Of a DNA stretch of 64,000 nucleotides, positions 1 through 12,129 are shown piece by piece (position 1 is the first letter of the stretch; every line of letters begins with the position of its first letter). The DNA comes from Trifolium pratense (Eukaryota > Streptophyta > Magnoliopsida > Fabales > Fabaceae). The position numbers and the translations under genes were made by a program. The stretch covers positions 37,510,001-37,574,000 of the forward strand of contig NC_060060.1 in NCBI RefSeq assembly GCF_020283565.1. Direction: 5' to 3'. Below the pieces are notes generated by a model that was not told the DNA's origin, made no database searches, and was given only the letters and a program-made list of their open reading frames with translations.

Positions 1-1818
1 CAAATTTGAAAACAAAGTAGCCTCTTCCTTTTGATATTTTGTGACCATGTATCTCATACATTTTGCTCTTATTGTGCAGGCCTTCGCGAAGTATGCACAG
101 AATGGACTCAAATTGGTTTCGGTTCATAGAATCTCCTACCAACATTAGTTTTTTACCTTTCAGTCTTGCCAAAAAGTCCTTGGCACTAAACCTACAGTAA
201 TATGTGAAAGAAGCAAATGAGAAGCAAAGAATATATTTGTTTGAAAAACAATATTGCATTATGATTCTTGAAACTTTTCAAAAATGTTCCCACAAGTTTA
301 AATGTATTTCCACAAATAGAACGGACACTTCCTGAAAATTGCTACCAAAAACCAGTAGGTTTTACAGGAACTCAGTTAACTAGTTGAACATGCTTTTCAG
401 TTTTCATGAATATGAGTATCACTCCTGGAGCTTTTCAATTTGAATTAGCTTTAACTAAAGTCATGATAATAAAAATTCATTTAAATCCATTATGATACTA
501 TCTTACTAAATAAACCATTCAATAATCATTTGACTTATCTTTTTCATTAGGCACCATTTATCAATAATTACCAAACTATCGTTTATACATCTTCTATTTA
601 TAATGGAGCACCTACATGTGTTCTTCATTGAATCATTCCTGTCCAACTAACTTGAGACCATATTTAACTTATTTCCTTTTTTTTTTGTCAAGTAGCCTAG
701 TGGCTAGAAATTCCACCCTTAAGGTGGATAAGTGGAATGACCGGGATTTGAACCTCGGCCCCCTGCATGTATAATGCAATGTCCTGCCAATTGAGCTAGG
801 CTCACACAACATATTTAACTTATTTCCATTACAGGTACTACCTCAACTTTCTGCATAATGCTTTTATTTACAATTTCTAGTTTCTAATCATATATTGTCA
901 TGTGACCACTCAGTATTATTACTTTATTAGTATAAAATTTACATTTTTCCCAATATTGAACTCAAGTCTCTGTATTGTCCAGTATTCAATCCAATACAAA
1001 TGTGGTAAAATATGCATTAAAGTCTTAACAATGACATGCTCAATAACACATGTTTATTTTCAAAATTAACAAAATTAAGCCCTAAATCAAACCAAATTAC
1101 TTCAGTAGTCCTATTTAGCAACATTACCATAACATTGAACAAATGAAGAAATTTTATAGTTATAATAACTAATCAACCATAAATAACTTGGCGCAAATAA
1201 CCGAAAATCGCATCATATTTGAAATCACACAGGAAACAAACAAATCAATTAACGAACTGCGTTAGAGAGTGACCTGGGAAGATCACATCCATGAGGTTTC
1301 CATCTCCATTTGGTATAATGAGTATCATTCCTTCCATTGATTTTGCAATCATAAGCCTCATCAACGTAAGGACAAGAACCTGGTTGATAAATCGGATAAT
1401 CTTCATCCTCAACCCAAGTTCCCGTGTACAAATCACAATCCTTCAAAGCTAGAGCTGCTGCATTATCGATCTTCTTCTCCTCCGTATGAATAACAGCAGG
1501 AACAAATTCCTGATCAGAAACACTGGTGGTATTAACACCGGGAGATTTCGGTTGAATGACGGTAATGGTGGTGGAGGAGGAGGAGGATGATTCTTGTGTC
1601 GGTGTCGGTGTCGGTGTCGGTGGCGGTGGCGGTGGTGAAGGAGGAGGAGGAGATAGAAGAGGAGCAGGTTTGACTTGGATATAGAGATCTGAGCGATGAG
1701 AGAGAGGAGGTTGAAGAATGGTAGTGGTGAAGAAGAAAGAGTATAAGAAAATGGAGAGAAAGAAGAATGCGAGAAGAAAGACGGTGGCGAGAGTGTAACG
1801 GTTCTTGTGGGAAATCAT
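1..1818 (-). CDS. Trichome birefringence-like (TBL/DUF231) protein, 5' part; exons 1274..1818 and <1..191
   Basis: Seen: exon 1 starts at 1818 and ends at 1274 (CCCAG|GTCACT). Exon 2 starts at 191 after TTACTGTAG and runs off the left edge; the phase joins cleanly (CDLPR-FSAKDF). Residues about 8-29 form a signal anchor, followed by a Pro/Ser/Thr-rich linker (about 50-80). A PMR5N domain spans about 128-182 (CDLYTGTWV, YDCKINGR, RWKPHGCDLPR). Exon 2 carries the GDS esterase motif at 201-203 in LMLVGDSMNRNQ. Family knowledge: TBL proteins are Golgi type II membrane proteins that O-acetylate cell-wall polysaccharides; the GDS serine and a C-terminal DxxH are catalytic. The DxxH lies outside the window. 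Which wall polymer is acetylated cannot be told. The intron (192-1273) contains a SINE. Confidence 0.9.
677..809 (-). mobile_element. tRNA-derived SINE in the TBL intron
   Basis: Read on the minus strand it starts GTGAGCCTAGCTCAATTGG (box A-like) and has box B GGTTCAAATCC, then ends in a poly-A tract (the + strand T-run near 677-686). It is flanked by an 18-bp perfect target-site duplication, CATATTTAACTTATTTCC, at 659-676 and 810-827. This shows L1-type retroposition. Related copies lie at 30035-30134 and 46778-46893. Confidence 0.9.
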
Positions 1819-3269
1819 TTTCAGTCATATTGTTATGGGTCCTCGATTTGGATCATCCTTTGTTAAAACAACAAAAACACTTCCAAACTAAAAATAGTTC
1901 ACCACAATTAGTCGCGGTTCGGTTTGGATGAGATAAAAAGTCATCCAATTCAGAGGAAATAACATGTTGGTTAGGTTTTTGGATGATTAAAAAAATATTC
2001 GACCTAAGGTATAGTTTGACTTGATTGTTTTTTTTATTTTATTTAGAGTTTATGGAAATAACTTATGAAATTTTTATATATTATTATAAGTTTGTCAAAG
2101 TAGTTTATGATAAAATAGCTTATAAAATTACAATTTTCATTAGTGTGAACTTATAAAATAACATAAAACTTATATGTGACCTTATATGTTTTTTTCTTTC
2201 GATGATACATTATAAAATACCTGTTTAATTATAATGTCTTATCATATTTTGATACTAACTTATATTTATATAATTTATATTTCAAAGAATTTTGCGTATG
2301 AAATAGCAGTGCCGACCAATAATATAAATTGGGTACCAAAGAATATAGCTTATTTTTATTCATTATTATTTTTGTACTTTTTGAAAACTTAAAGACCCTC
2401 CAAAACTCCAAACTATTGTGAATCTGTTGGATAAAAAAATAGTGGATAGTTGATAAACAAACTTATATCGTATAAATTATAAGGTAACTTATAGTCGATA
2501 AGCTAGATAATTCAATTTGTATTATTTAGTAAAATTAACGGTTGAATTATCTTATTAATATAAAGTGTCATAAAAAATGTTTAATTAATATGTAATTATT
2601 TTCAAGTAAGATATAACAGAGATAAAATGAGATAAAACTAATAAAATATAAACCTTCAACTATTTGAGTTAGCTTATTAATATAAATACAATGTTTCAAT
2701 TAGTAAAAAAATAAAAAGAAAGCTTGGTATGTAAAGGAAAAAAAAAATGAGCGTGGAAGTATAAAGTGCACATGTATGTTTTTATTTTCTTTCCTTATTT
2801 ATAGAGATTTTGTTTTGTTAATTTTTTTTGGTTAAAGAGATTTTGTGTTATTAATTACCTTTAATTTTTTAATTAATTAATGAGTTGTAATTATGTGATT
2901 GGTTGTGCCGTGATGACTCGTCTAAGAATTTCTCCTTTACAAAATTCAATCTTGGATTAAAAATTTATATTACATATCATCCATGTAAAATTTAAAATCA
3001 TTTAATATGTTATTGAGACTCATCAAATTAACGATGTTAAATAAAATGCATAAATTTTAAATTTTTTTAGAAGGTCTCAATAACATATCAAATAATCTTA
3101 TAATTTTACATTCATATTATGAGAAATACATATTTGGTCACAAATTTAGATAAAAAAAAAATTAAAAAATACATATTTGAATTTGGATTTGTGTATAAGT
3201 GTTGACACTTGACAGTAACTAACTTCATAACGAAATTCAAGTTAGTTAGAGACAAATCAAATAACCATT
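1819..3269. other. Gene-free AT-rich stretch upstream of the TBL gene
   Basis: No coding exon, tRNA or recognisable mobile element was found. The part near 1819-1900 should hold the TBL promoter and 5'UTR. From about 2040 to 2560 there are repeated AT-rich words of the type 'taagcttataa', likely remains of an old MITE. Confidence 0.4.
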
Positions 3270-3884
3270 CTGACTCTTCACTTCCCAACTAGTCTCTACA
3301 GAAATCAAATTTTCATTCTCTCTACACAAGATCACTCTCTCTCTACACAAGATCAAGTTTTAATTCTCTTCTCAAGTAAGTGTGCTTGATGGGTTTTTGT
3401 TTTCAAAATTCAAAATTTTCAATTATTTTCTTGTTTTTTAGTCTCTTTTCAATTGATTTTTGATCAATGTGTTTTTCAATCACTGCTCTTTCTTGATGGG
3501 TTTAGTTTTTGTTAATTATTTTGATCATTGTTTTTTAGTCTCTTTTCAATTGATTTTTGATCAATGTGTTTTTGATCAATGTGTTTTTCAATCACTGCTC
3601 TTTCTTGATGGGTTTAGTTTTTGTTAATTAAAAAAAAAAATTGATCATTGCTTAGGATGAAATCTGGAAAAGGGGAGAAGGCTGAAGTTTGGACTGAGGA
3701 GCATGACATAAAATTGCAACAGGCACTCAAGGATTATCCTAATGATTATGCTGGGATTCTTAAAAGCCAACAATACTCTTCTTTCTTTTCGGCTTGGAAC
3801 AGAGGACAACTAAGGCTAAGAATTTTTTTTTGTTTTTTTTTTTTGTGTTTTGTTAATTCTTTTTGGTGTTTTGTTAATCTTTAA
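3270..3884 (+). pseudogene. Gene fragment with 5'UTR intron and a short SANT/MYB-like start
   Basis: Seen: a CT-rich leader at 3270-3374, a plausible donor (CTCAAG|TAAGTG reading, near 3376) and a plausible acceptor (CATTGCTTAG|G at about 3655) directly before ATG 3657. The open frame begins MKSGKGEKAEVWTEEHDIKL and continues about 45 residues before low-complexity T-rich sequence ends it. The W-T-E-E-x5-L-x2-A-L-x3-P pattern is like the first helix of SANT/MYB repeats such as those at the C-terminus of DnaJC2/zuotin proteins. The rest of the domain is missing. I read it as a truncated gene copy; it could also be the first exon of an unrecognised gene. The intron contains a tandem duplication of about 100 bp (about 3431-3515 and 3530-3630). 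Confidence 0.35.
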
Positions 3885-4531
3885 TCATATATATAAGGTC
3901 ATGTATCATTTGCGGCACTCGAAGAAATTTATTATAAAAAAAAGAACATACAAATGAAAAAACAAAAATCACACTTATTAAGAAAAAATAAAACATGATA
4001 ATTTGAAATATGTTTTTGCGGATTTTCCTTTGAATAAGTTGCATGAGGATATGTAAAAATAATTCTTATTGGTTATTGTTTATTGAGAAAATGAGCGAGA
4101 GAAAGAGAGAAAATTAAATGCAATTTGCATTTAATTTTATGAGAATAAGGCAAAAAAACATTCTTAAAAATGATATTTTCTTTATAATTTGAGACAAAAA
4201 ATGAGGTTTTTTCCTTTATAATTTGGGACAGAAGGAGTATATAATATATAATATCACATGATATTATATGTATCTAGAGTCATTTAATGCATAAAGAATT
4301 ACAATGGATAAACTTTTTGTAAAGATATATAGAAATAGTAACTTGCATGACTCAAATAATCATATTTAATACGTGAGAATGAGAAGAAAAAAAATTGTAT
4401 ATGAGTTATTAATATTTAAAATTTAATTTTTATTTATTTAAACTTCACAATATATCGGTGGTATTATGCGTGTAGTTGGGTTGCGGTATTTTTTTGTGAT
4501 TGAAATGTATAATTCCAAAAGTCATGTTTAA

Positions 4532-4670
4532 TAGTCCACAAATTCTAGCTCAATTGACAGAAATGTCGAAATTGCTAGTGTCGGACGTCAGGACCGGGAT
4601 TCGAACCTCGGTCACTCCACTTTATGTGTGTGAGTTTTCAATGACTTTGTCATTTCGTCTATCAACAAAA
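4532..4670 (+). mobile_element. tRNA-derived SINE
   Basis: Box A-like TAGCTCAATTGACAG at about 4546 and box B GGGATTCGAACC at about 4594 are followed by a T-rich body and a short poly-A tail near 4667. Near-identical flanks (AAAGTCATGTTTAATA before, AAAGTCATTTTAATA after) look like an aged target duplication. Confidence 0.75.
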
Positions 4671-5035
4671 AAAAAGTCATTTTAATATGCCCTCATCTAA
4701 AAATAATTAAACTATTTGATAATTTCACGCATATTAAGAAAATTGTATAAATTGAATAATTTAGAATAACCTTAAAAAGTACTCTATATTTAGATATCTA
4801 GAACACATGTTGACACGACCTTTAAGAATAATTTATCTTAATTTCATAAATCAACTCTATTAAATATATATTCGAAAGATGGTTTAAAAATAGAATTTCA
4901 TTTATATACACCGTTAGTATAAAGTTATGTTACGCACGCGTCTAATAATATACCAACAAATCATTTGATGCATTTGTAAAAAAACTTTACATCGACAATG
5001 TATACACATTAAACTCTTAAAAATAGGTGACGTTT

Positions 5036-5770
5036 CAACCACTCCTTAATACAGTAAGTTGAGAGTATCTATCCAACAATTAATAATAAACAAGTCGTAG
5101 GAAATTTGCACGTGGTACTCACAACTAACTTTTAACCAACTTTTACTTGACATGCATACAGAGACGGATCCAGAAGCTTATTATATCGGGGGCCGAAAAA
5201 TAGTAAGATAATAAAAATGTAGATTTTTCTGTTATACTGTTCATGTAATTTTTTTTTTTATGTTATCGTGTTATATTTACGAAATTCTTGTTTAATGGTG
5301 ACTGAAAAATAATCGCATCCAGGAAATATGTGAGACACAAAAGATGAGTTCTTCCCCTCAATCAAACTTTGTTCCTACGCAAGAGCGAAATATCAAACAT
5401 TTGACCACTTACTTAACAGACCCAAAACTCTTACCACTTGGAACAACTAATTTTTTGTTAATTAAAAGACTATATTTTTAATAATTCAACACTTATAATT
5501 GTTCGACAATATAAATATTTTTACACTGTAAATACATATCAATTAAATTCTTATTTATATAATATAAATGATAAATATTAGATATAATTACAAATTATAA
5601 TATACTAATTGAATATGATATATTATGTATTTAGGTGGGGGGGGGGGGCTTGGCCACTGCTTGCCCCCCTCCAGGTCTGTCCCTGCATGCATATGTCTTA
5701 TTCTTATTGGTTGTTAGATAAATACTTCAAATTATCAAAGGGTAGTGTAAAAAAACCAAAATTATCAAAG
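5036..5770. mobile_element. Foldback MITE, interrupted by a younger hAT-like element
   Basis: The left arm at 5036-5100 (CAACCACTCC.. through TATCTATCCAACAATTAAT) is an imperfect reverse complement of the right arm at about 5695-5770 (TTATTGGTTGTTAGATAAATA through AAAGGGTAGTG). The same arm sequence makes up the element at 10658-10840, so this is a repeated family. Its inside is split by the element at 5159-5685. Right of it, a short 'ATCAAAGGRTAGYGTAMAAAAAC' unit is repeated three times (5736-5815). Confidence 0.6.
5159..5685. mobile_element. hAT-like non-autonomous DNA element (527 bp) with 8-bp target duplication
   Basis: Termini CAGAGACGGATCCAG.. and ..CCAGGTCTGTCCCTG form imperfect terminal inverted repeats of the CAGRGACGGAYC type. 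The flanks are perfect 8-bp direct repeats CATGCATA at 5151-5158 and 5686-5693; an 8-bp duplication is the hAT superfamily signature. There is no transposase frame. A poly-G run lies at about 5636-5648. Confidence 0.8.
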
Positions 5771-8700
5771 AAGAGTGTAAAAAAACCCAAAATATCAAAG
5801 GATAGCGTACACAAAAACCTTAAAAATGTGTTATTTATTTGTGGGTATCACATAAAAATTTACTTATGTAATTTGTTTTTATTACTACTTTCGTCCATGA
5901 ATATAAGACATCTTTGAGAAAATTGCGGAGATTAATAAAGTTGACTGTGATATTATTTTTACAATTTTATTCTTGAAGATAATGAGTCCAAAGTTCAATC
6001 GTAAAATAAGTAAAATTTGACTAAATATTATTTTCAATTGAATTCAAATTCTCCCGAATAATTTATCTTAAATAGAACTCATTAACAGCTTGAATAACAT
6101 CAATTTAGTGTAGATCTCACCAATATTTATTATTACTCTCACACTAAACCCATATGGCCGGTCACATATCTCTTTAGCGTTGACCTTTGAACCTTTTTAT
6201 TTCTACCTTTACAAAGTGGGAAAGGGGGTGCGAATAGTTGGATGAGATAGTAAGATAGGCGAGTAACCTTCCTGTTTTAACAGAATTGCCGGCTTTAATG
6301 AAGAAGTATCAACTGTCATTTCATTGCTACGCCAATTCCATTAACCCATCATCCCACTGTTTCTCACATGAACGAAGGAGGTTACTACTATTGCTCTCTT
6401 TATAAAGACACATAAGTTACACTAACTTATATAAGGTCATTTAGTTAAAAAAAATTGTTTGGTAAACAATTTTTAAATAGAATTTATTGTTTATTTTACC
6501 GGATTATAGCTAATTTTTCAAACGATATTTCAAGTAGGTTATGAGTTTATAGTTTATTATTCTTTTTTCTAATTTAAATATTAATTAAATATATCTTCTT
6601 TATATAATTTCATACTTATAAACTAGTCTAATCACTAATTTTATCAAACACTACAAATTCAATCAGGTAGCTTATAAATTATTCGTTATAAACTCATTCG
6701 CTATTTTTTTATCAAACAAGGCTATATATGTAAATTTTTTTAGATTACCATGATATTGGTACAAAGTTGTCACCGCCGTTAACGATTGTTAATCTTCATA
6801 AGAGAACCTATAACATATATAAGGTGGATTCTTCTTCCCAACTAATTGTTTTCTATATGCATGTAGATTTAATTTATGGACAATATTTAAAAGAAACCTA
6901 TGTTTGGTGATGCCACGAAGATAGAAATAGAGAGAAAATAATGTGTTGAATTGATGTTGGAGGATTATAGATGAACAAATATAAAATCACCCTTAATTTA
7001 ATTAAATTTAGGAAAATATTCGGTAGACATTTCATATGGTGTATACACCTTGAGAGAGAAAGAGATAAAAATGAGCAAGGTGGTAGAAGTCATAGATAAA
7101 TAATACTAAAAGAAAGAGAGATAAAATAATATGCTGATCAATGAATATTCAAGAATATTAAATGGAAGAGAATATCATTGTCGTTAAATCTAAAGTATTA
7201 GACTTTTTTTTGACTAAAACTAAAGTATCAGACTTTGTAAAATGTTACATATGTCATTGACTATATATCATTTTTTTTAACTATATATCAATATTTTGTT
7301 TTTACAAAAATTGAAGTGTTATTATATAGGATCATGTTAAATATTGTGTTTTCAGTGCACTTGTTAATCATACACAAAAAAAAAAATAAAAAAAATTAAT
7401 GTTATTAAGACAACTGTTTACATGCGCCAATTTTTTTTTTTTTACACTTCTAAGATATTGAATGCACAAACTTCAAGATAAATTTTTCTTATTTATATAC
7501 TTAACCAGTAATCAGGGACACTGTTTAACATTTTCCTATTAATTTTTTTTAACAATAAATATATTATTAATAAAAATCAGGTCTCTTGCACAAGATTAAC
7601 AGAGACCAGTATAAGATGAACTACAAAACAAATGCATCATGAGAAATGCTAACATGAACACAAGCCCAAATGAATTATTCTTAGGCACACTCACATTAGT
7701 GAAATTTTTTTAAAAAAGATATGATTAAAATTATATTAATTGATGTGACCATTTTTTTTTCTTTTTATTTTTTTGATTGATGTTTGTGTGCCTAAGTTTG
7801 TGCCTAAATGTCTTGTGCCTATGCAAGAATGTCTCATCCATCGCATATAAGCGAATACCAATGAAAATACTGAAACAGACACCACCTAATAGAGGTCTAC
7901 TTCTAATCTCATTTTTAGAAATACACTCCTCGACTTTCAGACTACCATAGAAGACATCAACCCAACCCAAAAAGACGTTACTAGACACTAACTCCCGATC
8001 TCGAATAAAAAATATCAGCCCATCAGAAATAAAAAAACAGCTTCCTATTATTATACTCCGTTTTTGTGTGAATTATGAAATGATGTAACGCAAACCAAAC
8101 AACGACTTCCAGTAATTTTGTTTAATCATGAAAATAAAACCCGAATAAGCCAAGAAGACGTGATTCAAAAGCAAAACGTTGTTGATCGATGAAATTAAAT
8201 TGAATGCTATGCTACACAAACACAATGCAATGCAATGTTATGTTATGTTACAGTCAAAACAACCCATTTAATTCTCTCCTGCAAACTCCTTTTTTCCTCT
8301 CAATGAATGTCAGCTTTTGAAGCATGGTCCTTAATTCAAGCATCACGTGGTGAAGCTATAGCTATTATTGAACAACAATTTCTCTAATCACAACAGGGTT
8401 AAGATAACAAGGAATTGCAAAGACTAAGGAAACAGAATGTTGCTCTTTTGACTCCTACCATTTATGTTCAAAAATTCCATTTGATTAAAATATTAATCTT
8501 TTATTATACTATTACTATTACTATTGTTTTGTCAATATAGAATTGAAGTGAATTAATGAGGTTTGGTGAAATTTCTGACGAAAGAGAGATGTGATGTATC
8601 AAATTCAAAGTCTTTTACTGCATATATCCGAGGTACTATAGTTAATGTCCCATTCTCATAACACACACTCTTTCTTTCCCTCACTAATACTATTTACAAA

Positions 8701-8844
8701 CCAATTCCTTTTGCTTCCTCTGCCTCTTCCTACCTTCTTCTCCTTCATCTCTTAATTTCTTTTCTTTGCCACCATTTTCATTATTATATATTTTTTAATT
8801 AACCAAGGTTACTTATATATTATTATAGATTAATTAAAGAGAAG
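5771..8844. other. Gene-free region with repeat debris, upstream flank of the CLE gene
   Basis: No exon could be supported. A MITE-like end ('ACTTTCGTCCATGAATATAAGACA') starts near 5889. One member of a TIR family lies at about 7330-7534. The 600 bp before 8845 are T/CT-rich and likely hold the CLE promoter and leader. Confidence 0.4.
7330..7534. mobile_element. Degenerate MITE, same family as 36201-36372
   Basis: It begins GGATCATGTTAAATATTGTG and ends CAGGGACACTGTTTAACATT, matching at both ends the better-kept element at 36201-36372 (CATGCTAACCGGTGCC..GCACTGTTTAGTATTTTCC), including the middle word 'TGCACAAA(C/T)TTCAA'. The inverted ends are eroded. Confidence 0.5.
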
Positions 8845-9090
8845 ATGAAATTACAACAAGTGTTACTTTTTATGTGCATTTTGTTTTGGGCTTGTATTGG
8901 GTCAACAACAATGGCAAGAAAGACAGTTTTTGTTGGAAATTTGTTTGATGGAGCAAAGAAGAAGAACAATAGTAGTAGTGTGGCATGCAATCACAAGAGA
9001 AGACACGTGTCTCCTTGCTACAACGACACGTCATCATCAGAAGACAAAAGGGTTGTTCCTACAGGTCCAAATCCACTACACAACAGGTAG
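8845..9090 (+). CDS. CLE (CLV3/ESR-related) signalling peptide precursor
   Basis: Seen: an intronless 81-residue frame with an N-terminal secretion signal (about 1-23), a basic/polar variable region with two Cys, and a C-terminal CLE box RVVPTGPNPLHN at residues 69-80 plus one final Arg. Family knowledge: the 12-residue box is cut out and secreted, and prolines 4 and 7 (here P72 and P75) can be hydroxylated and arabinosylated. The mature peptide is sensed by LRR receptor kinases that restrain stem-cell, vascular or nodule programmes. The box has the R..GPNPLHN A-type form, so a growth-inhibitory type is more likely than the TDIF type (H.VPSGPNPISN). The exact orthologue is not certain. The leader is CT-rich, and an overlapping frame in another phase is a shadow. 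Confidence 0.92.
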   Translation: MKLQQVLLFMCILFWACIGSTTMARKTVFVGNLFDGAKKKNNSSSVACNHKRRHVSPCYNDTSSSEDKRVVPTGPNPLHNR

Positions 9091-12000
9091 AAATAGAATC
9101 ATGCCATTTTTCAACAAGCATAAATTATATCATGGAATGGATATGAACAACCTTAGTCTCTAGCTCTTCCATGAAGTAACATATTACTATGTAATATTAA
9201 CCTGATTTAGTGTATGTTTGAATTAACAATTAGTTTGGCAGAATCACGTTTGTCACAGTGATTTTGTTAAAAACTATACTATGAAGTTTCAACAAAATCA
9301 CGGCAGCCACACAGTGCTACTGTAATTTTGTGAAACTCAATGTGATTCGAAATATACACTTAATTTTCGGAAGAAATGTGTGCATTTTTCTTTCTTTTAA
9401 TATAATATATTTACTTAATTTGTAGTTTGTTGTCCTTTGATTTTTTCCCATTTTGTTTTATTTTTGACTTTCTCTTTATTTTATCTTGTAAAATGTAAAT
9501 GAATTATTATTATTATTTCAATATGGCTGTGGCATTGTTGATAGTAACTACTACTACTATAGTCTATAGCTTCAAATTGTTTTCTTTTATTAGGAAATTG
9601 AAACAAGCTTGTATTGTAGGTAATTAAATGATGTACCCATTTTGATGTATATATCCTTTGTGTTTGAGCTCCACCCAGTATGGGCTAAAAAGTTGATAAT
9701 TTAATTTCCATTTTGATCAATAAAAAACATAACACTTATGTTATGGAAAAGTGTGAAATGAAAGAGAATTATGAGAGAATGACATAATAGAGGAGGGAGG
9801 GGGTTACGTACATATTGGGTGGGGGGTGTAGATGTGATTCATAGGTTAAAAAAAGAAATAAGGTGGTTGTGATATGATCTATAAACCTGCATTGTTAATC
9901 AAGAAACGGCATTAAATATATGTCGGATAGGAGGAAAATTGAATGCATCACTGCCATGCTAGCTGCAAATATTAATTAGAAAGGGTAATGTAATACTACT
10001 ACTACTCAATGTATAGTATTTTTTTTTATTTTTTTGCTTTTGTCTTTGTCTTCCTGTTTGTATCCAAACAAAAGTTACTTTATGACATGAACCATGGTGC
10101 ATTGCCATTCTTGTTTACGGTCTTTTTCTCATATTGTATATCTCGAGGTTATGTTCTGTAGATATATTATTTTCTAGTCATTACCCTTTTTTTTTTTTTT
10201 TTCCTTTTGGTAATTCAACAGAGTCAAATAGAAAATAGTATTATAAAATAGAGGAAGGGGCATGGAGGAGAGACAAAGTCATTAGTCAATGTGGACGGGG
10301 AAAATAGTGGTTTGTTTTTACCTTTCTTTATGTCTCTTATTATTTGCTATATTTTGGCACACTTTGATAATTGATTTTATGGAAGGTTCGGACATATGAA
10401 GGGGGAAGGGATAACTAGAAAGTTGTTATGAGAAGAATTTGGGAGAGTGAGTGATTCGGTTACTTGTCCATTATGATTAAAATAGTAGTAATAGTAATGT
10501 ACCCATTTTAAAACTATGGTGGTTCAATGATTTTGCTATCAGATTAAAGAATCATAGTACTAGTACAAAATAAGTTTAACTATATGGAGTTGACTACTTA
10601 TCCTATTATGTACTACCCCTTTTTAAAATCAAAAATACTTTTAAAAAAGTGATGCATACTCAACCCCTTGATAATTTAGGAGTATTTACCTAACAATCAA
10701 TAAGAACAAACCATATAAGTAGATTTGTATGTGATATATCTGTATACACAATTAACTCGTAATCAATTTTTATTTCACATGCTAATGACTTGTTCTTATT
10801 GGTTATGGGTAAATACCCCAAATTATGAAAAGGTAGTTTAGAAAAAACTTAAAAGAAAATATACTTAATTAGTCTTCACGTTCAAAAGTGACTAAACACA
10901 AGTCTAAAATGAAGCTCCAATTTTCAACTTTTATATTTTCCTGTTGAAACAAGTGTTGGGACACAAGATTTTGGCCATAATCCTTGTTCCAAACATATGT
11001 TTAGTTTTTTCATATGATTACCTTATTGAGAATCCTTAAGGACATTTGTTAGTAAGACTTTTGTTTAACAAATACTTATTTTACAATAACTAAAGTATAA
11101 ACGATCTAGTAAAAACAAAATCTTAATGATAAGGTAAAATAGATCATGAGGTCCTTTAACTTGTTTATGTATATAAGATTAGTCTTTTAAGTTTGTTTGC
11201 TTCCCCAATCTCTGCTACTCGTTCACATCGGACGACTGAAATTGTAACTGCAGTTACCGCATAGAATATGTTTCCCCCGCTATGACATCGTCCTTCAAAA
11301 TTTGAGTGATTGACTTCAAAATTTCAACTCATCCCGTCTAAAATAGGGAGTTAAACAGATGTCCATTGACCTCGGCCAATTTTTGCATTTGTACATGTGA
11401 CCTTTACAGACCTTATGTGGATTAAACTACATTGAATTGACTTCTAACATATTTACATAGCCAATAAACAGTAAATATGTATTTTGGAAAAAAAAATCGT
11501 ATATTCCACTTGATTTGGAATAAGAGTTGTAGAATTGAAATGGGTAAAATAAGTTAGACTTTTTCTGCTTGCGCCCTCACGAAGTCCTCGTCCGGCCTTG
11601 AAAATTTCAAAAATACCCCTTCGTTACTTAAGTAGCGAACTCAGGGTGCGTAAAATCTGGGGAAAATAGTTCGCATCCTAGAATGCGAACTTTAAAAAAA
11701 TAGGGAACGAAGGAAGGGAAACTGCTTTTATAAGATTTGCATTCTAGGATGCTGATTTTTTTTTTTCTTTCTCAGTACTATTTACACACTCGCATCCTAC
11801 CTTGTGAGTGGGGTAGAATTGGAAGACCGGGGGGCGTGTCTCAGGGGTCGCGAAAAGAAAGAATCAATAAGTTATGGTTACACTTACATTCACTTTATTT
11901 TATAGAAGCTAGAAAAAAAAAGGTTAATTAATAGCGCAAACGTTTGAAACTTAAAAAATCACATGGGACAAAAAAAATTATAAAACCTAAGTAGTACAAA

Positions 12001-12129
12001 CATATATGAGTTGATTTCACACAAATATATACACATGATGAAATCCATTCTTTGATACTTAAGTTTACAAGTCCTATTTGACAGAAAAATTGGATTGGTG
12101 ATCTTCATATATTTATTGATGCTTTTATA
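9091..12129. other. Gene-free region between the CLE and kinase genes
   Basis: No exon is supported. About 9215-9360 holds a repeat with 'AATCACG' words that resembles part of the GATA intron at 47490-47830. A MITE lies at 10658-10840. Around 11630-11860 there is a repeat with the palindromic word TTCGCATCCTAGAATGCGAA; a diverged relative is at 63220-63310 (both contain GTAGAATTGGAAG). Confidence 0.4.
10658..10840. mobile_element. Foldback MITE with long inverted ends
   Basis: The left arm (AACCCCTTGATAATTTAGGA through CAATAAGAACAA, about 10660-10710) is an imperfect reverse complement of the right arm (TTGTTCTTATTGGTTATGGG through TATGAAAAGGTAG, about 10791-10836), with arms of about 47 bp and a loop of about 80 bp. 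The arms match those of the interrupted element at 5036-5770. Confidence 0.7.

Noticed and set aside
677..809. Possible true tRNA gene in the TBL intron (boxes A and B present)
   Set aside because: No cloverleaf: the acceptor and anticodon stems do not pair, and the poly-A tail plus 18-bp target duplication identify a SINE.
1532..1828. 98-codon minus frame over TBL exon 1
   Set aside because: A shadow in another phase of the Ser/Pro-rich TBL coding sequence; the TBL frame has clear family motifs.
8897..9163. 88-codon + frame overlapping the CLE gene
   Set aside because: Out-of-phase shadow with no signal peptide or family resemblance; the CLE box lies in the other frame.
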